NCBI GenBank assembly: GCA_965120375.1
Contig: CBCPMW010000008.1
Coordinates: forward strand, 1-64,000
Source: CASPLG01 sp965120375
Lineage (GTDB): Bacteria > Bacillota > Clostridia > Oscillospirales > Acutalibacteraceae
Direction of reading: 5' to 3'
Length of the DNA stretch: 64,000 nucleotides
Positions 1 through 7,038 of the stretch are shown one piece after another. The translations under genes and the position numbers were made by a program. The notes beneath the pieces were generated by a model, which did no database searches, was not told the origin of the DNA, and saw nothing but the letters and a program-made list of their open reading frames with translations. Every line of letters starts with the position of its first letter. Position 1 is the first letter of the stretch.

Positions 1-108
1 CAAAATTTCTTCCTAAAAATTCTCCTTCTTTTACGTCTCTTGAACCAATAAATTTGTATTGTCCGGTACGCAGTGCAAGCTGAATATTTAGACTTGTGCA
101 AACTGCAA
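1..108. other. Window edge, no assignable gene
   Basis: These bases lie downstream of the minus-strand gene that ends at 109. One minus-strand frame stays open from about 155 to the window edge, but it has no credible start codon or ribosome binding site. It may be chance or the beginning of a neighbouring gene cut by the window. No terminator hairpin is evident. Confidence 0.3.
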
Positions 109-1809
109 TTATTGTCCGGCAAAACCTGAAAGCGCTTGCATTGTAATTAACCCATTTTCACGCAGGTAAAAAGGTATCAAAGTTTTCAGAACTTTTACAC
201 GTGGCGTGGTTTCAGACTCTCCAGATTCCTCGAGACCAACAATCTCGTAAATACCCGGACGAGATTTCGTCATGGTACTATCATCAGCAGCATAAACCAA
301 CTTCTTTAGTTCTTCCCGAGTTAGATTAGATTTTCCATCTTTCCAATTAAGCAGAGCTTCTATTGCTTTTCTAGATTCCTGGCTGTCATCACCCTCACTA
401 CAAAGACCATTAGCTTCCTCCAAAAATGTTGTCAGTCTTTCATCGAATGGAGTGTAATCCTCTTTTCCAGCATTTATATAATCTGTAAGCTTACATAACT
501 CTGAATAATTTATTTTTACATCTGACAAATCGTTTATAATTGTTTTCAGAATCTTGGCACCCAAGTTACCCAATTCTTTTTCAAAATGATTCGAAAGCTC
601 TAAAATATCTACTTGATCCTTGTCTGGATTTGAAATTTTGTATTCCAGAAGAAACTCTTTTACAATATCGGCTGGCTCGATATCTTCTTCACCTTCTTCG
701 TTTCCGTACAGATAAATACCAAAGGCCTCTTGTAACACGTTTATCGCTTCTTCGAGAGTATGAAAGCATTCGCCAGTTCTTCTATTTTTAAAAATGTTAT
801 AAATTGTTCTATGAATATCTGAATCAAGCATGTCGTTATCACACATAAATGAAATTATTTTAAAGAACTCATATTTACCGTTTGTAGATTTCCAGCCTGT
901 ACCACCGTGCATGGTTCTTATATTGCTTATATAGTCAGCCACCTTACCCCAAGGAGGATTTGGCATATTTGTTACGGTGTCACTCATCGCTTTACTTAAC
1001 ATCTCCTGTTTTGGTTTATCCAATTCAGATATAGGGGATGATGTATCTTTGAGCAGGGAGTTAAAATATGTTAAATAAGACATCCCTAGTTTCTCACATT
1101 GTTGTAACCAAGAGTGGTACATAACAAAATATGGCCTTAAATGTTCAGTGTAGGGTTCCAGTTCTTTGACAAGATTATCAGTATTTTTAATTCTATCAGG
1201 CGTATCTTTTGGAATTGATCTCGAAGCACGAGTTTGGAGATTAGATTTTAGATTCTCCATCATTTCATCAACATTTGGGAAACATGAATCTCCGAAAAAT
1301 TCATGAACGCGGGTGTATAATTCCGAGGTAAATTCATCAACGTCTGACTCGGTTATTTCATTGTAATTTTCGAACCTTTGTCGCATTAACTTCTTACCTC
1401 CAAGGCGACCCAGTCCAGACTGGATCATTGGTGATATCTTGATCTTAATTCCCTCATTTGCTGGTAAATTCAAGGGGGTTAGATTACTCAATTTTTTATT
1501 TAAATCTTGTAAATCCGCATCTGTACAAAGTTTTTTTGACAATTGCTTTATTTGATATCTAGAACTTTGATCATTTCCAGTAAGCTCAGGTTCGATAGTA
1601 TTATGTGGAACTGAGTCATGTAGATGATTGTTGTCAGTAGACTTATCTTCTTTAGTATCTAACGGATTTAAGTTAGATGAAGAACTATCGTTTGAATCTC
1701 CAGGGGGATTATTGGACTTTCCAAAAAAAGTATAATATAAAACACCGGTAACCAATGCCGCTATCCCGGCAGAAACACAACCTAAAACTGTCGCTAAACT
1801 TCTTTTCAT
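109..1809 (-). CDS. Membrane-anchored protein of unknown function
   Basis: I do not recognise this 566-residue protein. The start is ATG with an AGGAAG ribosome site 8 bases upstream. Residues 1-30 are a short positive stretch (MKRS) followed by a hydrophobic helix ending in FFGKSNN, which reads as an uncleaved signal anchor. A low-complexity Ser/Asn/Asp linker follows at about 31-75. The rest is hydrophilic, helix-rich and acidic, with an EEGEEDIEPAD patch near residue 375. The predicted topology puts the long domain outside the membrane. It has its own promoter-like sequence upstream and is transcribed alone as far as can be seen. A surface or secreted host-interaction protein is one guess, but no domain supports it. 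Confidence 0.75.
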   Translation of the reverse strand: MKRSLATVLGCVSAGIAALVTGVLYYTFFGKSNNPPGDSNDSSSSNLNPLDTKEDKSTDNNHLHDSVPHNTIEPELTGNDQSSRYQIKQLSKKLCTDADLQDLNKKLSNLTPLNLPANEGIKIKISPMIQSGLGRLGGKKLMRQRFENYNEITESDVDEFTSELYTRVHEFFGDSCFPNVDEMMENLKSNLQTRASRSIPKDTPDRIKNTDNLVKELEPYTEHLRPYFVMYHSWLQQCEKLGMSYLTYFNSLLKDTSSPISELDKPKQEMLSKAMSDTVTNMPNPPWGKVADYISNIRTMHGGTGWKSTNGKYEFFKIISFMCDNDMLDSDIHRTIYNIFKNRRTGECFHTLEEAINVLQEAFGIYLYGNEEGEEDIEPADIVKEFLLEYKISNPDKDQVDILELSNHFEKELGNLGAKILKTIINDLSDVKINYSELCKLTDYINAGKEDYTPFDERLTTFLEEANGLCSEGDDSQESRKAIEALLNWKDGKSNLTREELKKLVYAADDSTMTKSRPGIYEIVGLEESGESETTPRVKVLKTLIPFYLRENGLITMQALSGFAGQ

Positions 1810-1873
1810 TACAAAAACTTCCTATTCATATTAAAATTATAATTATGTCTTATCATGTAGAATCATAGTTATA

Positions 1874-1902
1874 ATTATATATGAATTCAATTAAAATATC
1901 AA
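1874..1902 (-). promoter_or_regulatory. Sigma-A-type promoter for the 566-residue protein
   Basis: Read on the minus strand, TTGATA (1897-1902) is followed after 17 bases by TATAAT (1874-1879). It lies about 65 bases upstream of the ATG at 1809. Found by eye, in AT-rich DNA. Confidence 0.55.
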
Positions 1903-1984
1903 CAACATTTTTAAAATATTTTTTTAAAAATTAAACTTCTTAACACAATAAGTAAAATTCGGGGAATAAAGTGATTTGTCGGCC

Positions 1985-3454
1985 TTAATTGACTCTTATA
2001 AGTTTAAACTTTTGGGCGACAGTTCCGTTATCTTCCCAAACTTGAATTTTAGTTCCGTTTGAATTTTTTGCAGATACGACATCTAAGGTTAGAAAATTGC
2101 ACTGAGAAACAAATTTAAAATAGCCTTTTTCGCAAGGAACAATATACCATCTTTGTGCACAGGTATAGTTTTCTTGGTATTGCCAAACACTTGTACCAGG
2201 ATGTTTGTGTCCCCCTGCAACATCAATATTTTTTCTACTTAAAAAATTAGTTAAAGTATAGACTCCATTTTCTGATTTTATTATAAACTTTTGTGAATCT
2301 CTTGAATTATCTTCGTAAATTTGTAAACTAGCACAATTTTCTTTTGAAGAGTCGCATATATCCAGTACCTTGTTGTCATCTACTGCCGAAACTATCCTGT
2401 AAATTCCATCTTCAATACATTTAATTTCTGTATACTTTAGTGTTTGTTGCAGTCTTTGTACTATATCTTGAATCCATGTTGGACATTTTTGTAAAGTTTT
2501 TGAGTTTAATATATCATTTCCAAATGAATTTAGTATATACTTTGAATAACTTAGGTAAATGTCACCCATATAACATGCCCATCTTACTATAATTGTGATT
2601 AAATTGTGCTCGTTATTTCTTAAACAATTTCCAGATCTCCAGCTGTTGCAAATGTACTCAAACATCTTGTAGCTATTTCTAAACATATCTGACATAGACA
2701 TTTCTGATATTGCTCCTGGTCTTTTACGATAATTGTAAAAAGTAGCAGGTATTTGTTTTACGCGTTTTGCTCTACCGAGAGCCATATATGTAAAACATGT
2801 ATCGTCAGCCGGTTTTATTTCAGGAATAAATCTTATTTTATCTTTTTGAATTATTTCATATTTAAAGAGGTTGTCCCAGGCAAATATTCTGTGACTATTT
2901 TGCATGTAGTGTTCGGCGGATTCAGGTTTAGCATCAGAAAAATCGATACTATTAGTATGATCATCGTTTCCGTCTACAAATATTCTTGCTTTAAAATTTA
3001 GTATATCTACATCGTCTTCTTTGGCGTATTTATATGCTACTTCATAAGTTCTTTTATCAAGATAATCGTCGGAGTCTACAAATGCTATATATTCACCGCT
3101 TGCTACATCTAAACCGGCATTTCTTGCTTGTTGTACACCTGAATTTTTTTGATGTATAGCGATTACTCTTGGGTCGCTTGCAGCGTACTCATCAATTATT
3201 GTTCCGCAGTTGTCTGGAGAACCGTCATCTACGCATATAATTTCAATTTCTTTTAAAGTTTGATTTACTAAACTGTCTAAACACTCTCGTATCCACGGCT
3301 CAACTTTGTAAACCGGGACTATTACTGAAACTTTTGGGTACCTATCCTCACGTTCAGATTGAAAATCTTTTGATTCAGATTTTGTAAAAAAGGTCGCCAT
3401 TCTTATAAAAAGGGTCGCCATTAACACATGAAAGAAAAACTTTTTTATCACCAA
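1985..3454 (-). CDS. Family 2 glycosyltransferase fused to a ricin-type beta-trefoil lectin domain
   Basis: This 489-residue protein probably transfers a sugar from a nucleotide-sugar to a surface glycan. Residues about 41-250 form a GT-A fold of GT2 type, with VSVIVPVYK at the start, VDDGS at 75-79 and the metal-binding DSDD at 127-130. Residues about 350-489 form a ricin B-like domain with three repeats ending in SQKF, AQRW and AQKF, the QxW/QxF marks of that fold. The first 24 residues are hydrophobic and contain a tandem duplication (MATLFIR then MATFF), so the start could be TTG 3454, GTG 3451 or a later ATG. An AAGGGGCG ribosome site favours the early ones. A promoter lies at 3488-3516. 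The acceptor and glycan are unknown. Confidence 0.85.
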   Translation of the reverse strand: MVIKKFFFHVLMATLFIRMATFFTKSESKDFQSEREDRYPKVSVIVPVYKVEPWIRECLDSLVNQTLKEIEIICVDDGSPDNCGTIIDEYAASDPRVIAIHQKNSGVQQARNAGLDVASGEYIAFVDSDDYLDKRTYEVAYKYAKEDDVDILNFKARIFVDGNDDHTNSIDFSDAKPESAEHYMQNSHRIFAWDNLFKYEIIQKDKIRFIPEIKPADDTCFTYMALGRAKRVKQIPATFYNYRKRPGAISEMSMSDMFRNSYKMFEYICNSWRSGNCLRNNEHNLITIIVRWACYMGDIYLSYSKYILNSFGNDILNSKTLQKCPTWIQDIVQRLQQTLKYTEIKCIEDGIYRIVSAVDDNKVLDICDSSKENCASLQIYEDNSRDSQKFIIKSENGVYTLTNFLSRKNIDVAGGHKHPGTSVWQYQENYTCAQRWYIVPCEKGYFKFVSQCNFLTLDVVSAKNSNGTKIQVWEDNGTVAQKFKLIRVN

Positions 3455-3487
3455 TATTTCGCCCCTTAACGATATTTTACTCCAGAC

Positions 3488-3516
3488 ATTTTATTTGTTT
3501 TGACTTATTTTTTCAA
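3488..3516 (-). promoter_or_regulatory. Promoter of the GT2-lectin gene, -35 inside a palindrome
   Basis: On the minus strand TTGAAA (3511-3516) and TAAAAT (3488-3493) are separated by 17 bases, about 35 bases upstream of the start. The -35 box sits inside one arm of the perfect inverted repeat at 3508-3544, so a protein bound to that repeat could block it. Confidence 0.55.
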
Positions 3517-3544
3517 TATATTTTAGCAAAATATATTGAAAAAA
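3508..3544. repeat. Perfect 17-bp inverted repeat with 3-base spacer
   Basis: A 17-base arm beginning TTTTTTCAATATA is followed by AGC and its exact reverse complement. It lies in the 338-base gap (3455-3792) between the glycosyltransferase start and tRNA-Trp. No gene reads into it from either side, so a simple terminator role is doubtful. The gap otherwise holds only the two outward promoters and AT-rich DNA. Confidence 0.8.
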
Positions 3545-3743
3545 TTTATTTGCTGTCTGTGTAGTAATGATTTTTAAAAGTTAATTTAGTTAAAATATAG
3601 CATTCTTAATTTTACTTTTTGAGATTTTACAGTAAAATTTTAAAGTTACTTAATAAAAATTCAATTTTTACTCTGATTAATTTTTAAATCTTCTAAGAAA
3701 TACTGATAAATTAAATTTTTTGTGTTTTGTGATAAATTTATGA

Positions 3744-3773
3744 TTGACAAACTTCAGTCTAAGATGATACAAT
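3744..3773 (+). promoter_or_regulatory. Promoter of tRNA-Trp
   Basis: TTGACA (3744-3749), an 18-base spacer and TACAAT (3768-3773) lie just upstream of the tRNA. The expected start of transcription is about 3780. Confidence 0.7.
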
Positions 3774-3792
3774 TACACGGGCTGAAAGATGA

Positions 3793-3868
3793 AGGGGTAT
3801 AGCTCAGCTGGTAGAGCAGCGGTCTCCAAAACCGCGTGCCGAGGGTTCGAGTCCTTCTACCCCTGCCA
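3793..3868 (+). tRNA. tRNA-Trp (anticodon CCA)
   Basis: The 76-base sequence folds as a cloverleaf. The acceptor stem AGGGGTA pairs with TACCCCT, the D arm reads AGCTCAGCTGGTAGAGC, the anticodon loop is CTCCAAA and the T arm contains GGTTCGAGTCC. The anticodon CCA specifies tryptophan. The discriminator base is G and the terminal CCA is encoded. It stands alone, with its own promoter. Confidence 0.97.
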
Positions 3869-4030
3869 GTGTTGTGGTGCTTGTTTTTTGTAAGTTATGA
3901 TTATTTGAAACGATATGTGTTTTGAGATTTTTCAAGTTTAATGTGTAAGTTTTTAGAGTTGTAAAAGTCGGTAAGGAAATGCTTTTTGTGTGGTAAGTAG
4001 GATGGTAGCCTTATTGAGGGGATTGTAGAA

Positions 4031-5359
4031 ATGGAACTAAAAAAAATATTAGTAGCTATTTTAAGCTGTATTGTGCTTTTTAGTTTTAGTTGTGAGGGAA
4101 AAAATGTTGGTGCAGTGACTGATATCAAGAAAGCTTCTCTTATTGTTAAGACAGGGTTGAAAACTATAAGTTTTTTGTGGGGAGTTGTAAGAAATGGTAC
4201 TGTAGTTTTACTTAATCGAAGTGAAGTGTCTAAGATGAAGAAGGAGATTGAAAAGCACAAAGGGTTTAGAACAAGAGCAGAAATTACTAAATTAATAAAA
4301 GGTATCATGGAAGGAAGTTCTGATATAAAAATTTATGGACAAGAAAAAGCTAAGAAGCAGTGCAAATCTGCGCTTGCAAGTTGTTTAGAAAATATTTATG
4401 GAAATCCTTCTGAAAAGAGAGGAAATGTAGTTTATATAATAGGTGAGTCTGGGGTTGGGAAGACAGCAATGGCTAGAGCCTTAGCATGTGCGTTTTTAAA
4501 ATACCATGAAAAATCAAGCGTTTTTATTGACAGTAGCCATATAAATAATGAGCAGTCATTAGGGGAGCAATTGTTTAAAACTGTCACTAAATCTGTAAAT
4601 TTAAAAAAGGAGAAAAACTGGAGAAATTTATGGGGAATTTTAAATTTTGAAGAAGATATAGTTGAAAATTGCGGCATCAAAGTAGCCTCTCGAATCTTAG
4701 AGCATATATACAACCATTATGAGTCAGTTGTTATACTAGATGAATATGATAAAATGAAGCTAATGTGCAGGCCAGCAGATGCACCGGAGGAATACGAAGA
4801 TAGAACTGCAGATGAAATTTTAAAATGTATAGCATCTAGAGGAGAGTATTATGTAGGGAATAATATAATAGACTGCAGAAAAGTTCTATTTTTTGTTACG
4901 ACAAATGAAACCAAGGAACAGTTGTACGAAAAATTTGGTTATAAAGGCTCTGTTGGTGGCGGAGCTCAAAAATTAAATGTTATTGAATTTGACAATTTGG
5001 ATAAGTCTTGTTGTAGAAATATTGTGGGAGATATGGTAAGTCATGTAAAGGAAAATTTGACTAGACAAACAGGGGACTATAAATTAAAGTCTGTGTGTTT
5101 TTCAAATGAGACTTTAGAGCAAATGTCGGAATATATTTTAGGAAACACAGTTAAACAAGCGCGAGCAAAATTTGATTTAGAGCAAAATATATATGCACTG
5201 TTTTGTTTTGAGTTAGAGCAGAATATAGGGAAATCATTTGAAATTATTTATACTTCTTCTGGGCAGGCAGGTAAAATAGGGGAATTCTCTAAAAGAGAAC
5301 GAAGGGAAGAATGTAGTGATGGGTCCAAAGAATTTTCTAAAATTTTAGGTGTGGCATAA
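4031..5359 (+). CDS. AAA+ ATPase with N-terminal hydrophobic segment, torsin/ClpB-like
   Basis: This 442-residue protein combines an N-terminal hydrophobic segment (residues 5-20, after MELKK) with one AAA+ module. Walker A is GESGVGKTA at about 138-146, Walker B is VVILDEYDK at about 233-241, and a sensor-1-like FVTTNE lies near 287. KQARAKF near 375 may be sensor 2. The order of signal-like helix, about 90 residues, then a single ClpB-type AAA+ module is that of eukaryotic torsins. A second, weaker hydrophobic stretch at about 45-62 could form a hairpin that keeps the ATPase domain in the cytoplasm, where ATP is available. Cys21 might be lipidated, but the lipobox is poor. GAGGGG precedes the ATG by 10 bases. 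The substrate is unknown. Confidence 0.75.
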   Translation: MELKKILVAILSCIVLFSFSCEGKNVGAVTDIKKASLIVKTGLKTISFLWGVVRNGTVVLLNRSEVSKMKKEIEKHKGFRTRAEITKLIKGIMEGSSDIKIYGQEKAKKQCKSALASCLENIYGNPSEKRGNVVYIIGESGVGKTAMARALACAFLKYHEKSSVFIDSSHINNEQSLGEQLFKTVTKSVNLKKEKNWRNLWGILNFEEDIVENCGIKVASRILEHIYNHYESVVILDEYDKMKLMCRPADAPEEYEDRTADEILKCIASRGEYYVGNNIIDCRKVLFFVTTNETKEQLYEKFGYKGSVGGGAQKLNVIEFDNLDKSCCRNIVGDMVSHVKENLTRQTGDYKLKSVCFSNETLEQMSEYILGNTVKQARAKFDLEQNIYALFCFELEQNIGKSFEIIYTSSGQAGKIGEFSKRERREECSDGSKEFSKILGVA

Positions 5360-5439
5360 GAAGGTTTAAGAAGGAATTTTATTATTTTTTATAGGAAAAA
5401 GGTGAAAAAGTTTCATATTGTTTTTTCAGCATTTCAACT

Positions 5440-5482
5440 AATAAACTTCCCATATCTTGTTTTCGAGATGGGAAGTTTATTG
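5440..5482. terminator. Bidirectional terminator between the AAA+ gene and spoVT
   Basis: AATAAACTTCCCATATC and GAGATGGGAAGTTTATT pair around a short loop with one mismatch. The arms begin and end in A/T runs that give U tracts in both directions. It separates two convergent genes. Confidence 0.75.
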
Positions 5483-5499
5483 TAATACGCAAATATCGT

Positions 5500-6048
5500 C
5501 TATTCTTCCATTTGTTTACCTAAGAAAGTTGCAGCAGTTTGGGCGAGTTTTGTGTTAGACTCTATGTTAGATTCATTTTTTGTTTCGTCAGAAGAAAGCA
5601 TTATAACAGACCCAGTTACGTCGCCCGATGCAATAATCGGAAATACTAAGCCAGCTGTTTTTGTTATACCTTCAACGGGTTGGAGGGTTTTGTCTTTAGA
5701 AGAAAAAATTGAAAAATTATTTCTAGATTCAATTAAATCTTCAAGAGACTGTGTAATTCGTCGTTCAAGGAATTCTTTTTTAGGAACTCCTGCAGCAGCA
5801 ACAATGTGATCTCTGTCTGATATAAGGGTAGGCATAGAAGTTGCTTTGTAAAGGACTTCTGCATATTGAGCTGCAAACTGAGACATTTCACCGACCGGTG
5901 AATATTTTTTAAAAATGACTTCTCCGTTTGCATCTGTGTAAATTTCAAGTGGATCCCCTTCTCGAATACGTAGTGTTCTTCTGATTTCTTTAGGAATAAC
6001 GATTCTTCCGAGGTCGTCTATCCGTCTAACAATACCTGTAGCTTTCAT
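5500..6048 (-). CDS. spoVT: Stage V sporulation protein T
   Basis: The 182-residue protein matches SpoVT in length and layout. Residues 1-50 are an AbrB/SpoVT-type swapped-hairpin DNA-binding domain (KATGIVRRIDDLGRIVIPKE). Residues about 60-182 are a GAF-like domain including PTLISDRDHIVAAAGV. In Bacillus it is a late forespore regulator that tunes genes of the sigma-G regulon. AAAGGAGG lies just before the ATG. It is single and convergent with the AAA+ gene. Its presence suggests the organism sporulates or descends from a spore former, though SpoVT relatives also occur in non-sporulating clostridia. Confidence 0.93.
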   Translation of the reverse strand: MKATGIVRRIDDLGRIVIPKEIRRTLRIREGDPLEIYTDANGEVIFKKYSPVGEMSQFAAQYAEVLYKATSMPTLISDRDHIVAAAGVPKKEFLERRITQSLEDLIESRNNFSIFSSKDKTLQPVEGITKTAGLVFPIIASGDVTGSVIMLSSDETKNESNIESNTKLAQTAATFLGKQMEE

Positions 6049-6189
6049 ACTTTACCTCCTTTTAAGAATTTTAGTAAATTATTTGTCACGTTTTAGGTGA
6101 ACATAATTAGTTTTACACATATTTTCACATATATTCCTATTAATATATAAAATTTTTCTATTTAATAGGTAATGTTTAGATATTTCAAA

Positions 6190-6232
6190 CAAAAAATCAA
6201 GAACAAACTCTATACAGAATCTGTTCCTGAAA
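6190..6232 (-). terminator. Terminator after the zinc-ribbon gene
   Basis: On the minus strand a 9-bp stem (TCAGGAACA with TGTTCTTGA, one G-U pair) is followed by TTTTTTG. It lies about 35 bases beyond the stop codon at 6264. Confidence 0.65.
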
Positions 6233-6263
6233 ATGTCTCTCAAAACGATCATACAAACTCAAC

Positions 6264-6518
6264 CTAAAAATCGAGATCTTCTTCTGATCCAGCCTCTGAT
6301 CCGTCTGACCCTTCACCTTCAACCTTTGGTTTCGGAAGTCTTAGTGCACTTCCACAGTAATAACAAGACTTAAGTCCAGGAATAGAAGGATTTACAATAG
6401 TAGACCTTTTGCAGTTGCCGCATATTACTTGGACCATGTTTCTTGGATCATAAGACGAAGGAGCGGGAGTTGATGCTGCTTTTTTTTTGTCCTTCTTTGC
6501 CTTTTTTTTCTTAGCCAT
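6264..6518 (-). CDS. Small basic zinc-ribbon protein
   Basis: This 84-residue protein has three parts. A very basic tail MAKKKKAKKDKKKAAS is followed by a ribbon with CGNC (about 34-37) and CYYC (about 52-55), which should bind one zinc, and then an acidic Gly/Ser/Glu tail. The charge pattern suggests nucleic-acid contact, but that is inference. It lies about 60 bases downstream of the RNase P RNA on the same strand with no terminator between, so it may share that transcript. AAAGGAG is 13 bases from the ATG, rather far. I do not recognise a named family. Confidence 0.75.
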   Translation of the reverse strand: MAKKKKAKKDKKKAASTPAPSSYDPRNMVQVICGNCKRSTIVNPSIPGLKSCYYCGSALRLPKPKVEGEGSDGSEAGSEEDLDF

Positions 6519-6581
6519 TGCGTCAAACCAACTCCTTTATTTAAAAATTGATAACTGATTTTGGAGAAGTCAAAATAGCAA

Positions 6582-6928
6582 GAAGCAGAACATATAAGCC
6601 GGATTCTGTTTAAAGTAGTCATCTATCTTGGCTAGCTGTTACCAACTAGCTCGGTGCCACATTCGATGGGACTTGCCGAGCAAGCATACAATAGTCCCGA
6701 AAGTGTTGCTCCGGGTAGGGTTTACATAGATACTATGTCTCCACAATATCTGGTGAGCTCTTACCTCGCCTTTCCACCCTTACCTGATTTCTCAGGCGGT
6801 ATATCTCTGTTGCACTTTCCCTAGGGTCACCCCCGGCGGCCGTTAGCCGTTACCCTGCTCTGTGGAGCCCGGACTTTCCTCACAAACAAAGCCAAAGCCT
6901 TATTATGCGCGACTACAAGATCTGCTTC
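6582..6928 (-). ncRNA. rnpB: RNase P RNA, bacterial type A
   Basis: Read on the minus strand, the roughly 347-base RNA has the universal core GAGGAAAGTCCGGGCTCC near its 5' end and ACAGAATCCGGCTTAT near its 3' end. The ends pair as P1 (GAAGCAGA with TTCTGCTTC), which sets the boundaries. It is the catalytic RNA that matures tRNA 5' ends. An overlapping reading frame at about 6425-6622 is not a gene. Confidence 0.95.
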
Positions 6929-6935
6929 AAAGAAA

Positions 6936-6965
6936 AGTATAACATACCCAAATAAAAACTGTCAA
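6936..6965 (-). promoter_or_regulatory. Promoter of rnpB
   Basis: On the minus strand TTGACA (6960-6965) and TATACT (6936-6941) are 18 bases apart. The -10 box is 7 bases from the P1 stem that begins the RNA. Confidence 0.8.
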
Positions 6966-7038
6966 TATCAGCTGTGACTATAGCTTAAGATAAAGATTTA
7001 TTTCGATTAATTTTAATAAATTTACAGAAACTAAAACT

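Noticed and set aside
1..155. Minus-strand frame running off the window start
   Set aside because: Open for about 50 codons but no start codon or ribosome site, and it overlaps the end of the 566-residue gene. It may be the head of a neighbouring gene, but that cannot be shown here.
3793..5359. Integrated element at tRNA-Trp
   Set aside because: No integrase gene and no repeat of the tRNA 3' end were seen downstream.
6425..6622. 65-residue open frame overlapping rnpB
   Set aside because: It overlaps the RNase P RNA and the zinc-ribbon gene in another frame and shows no protein-like composition.
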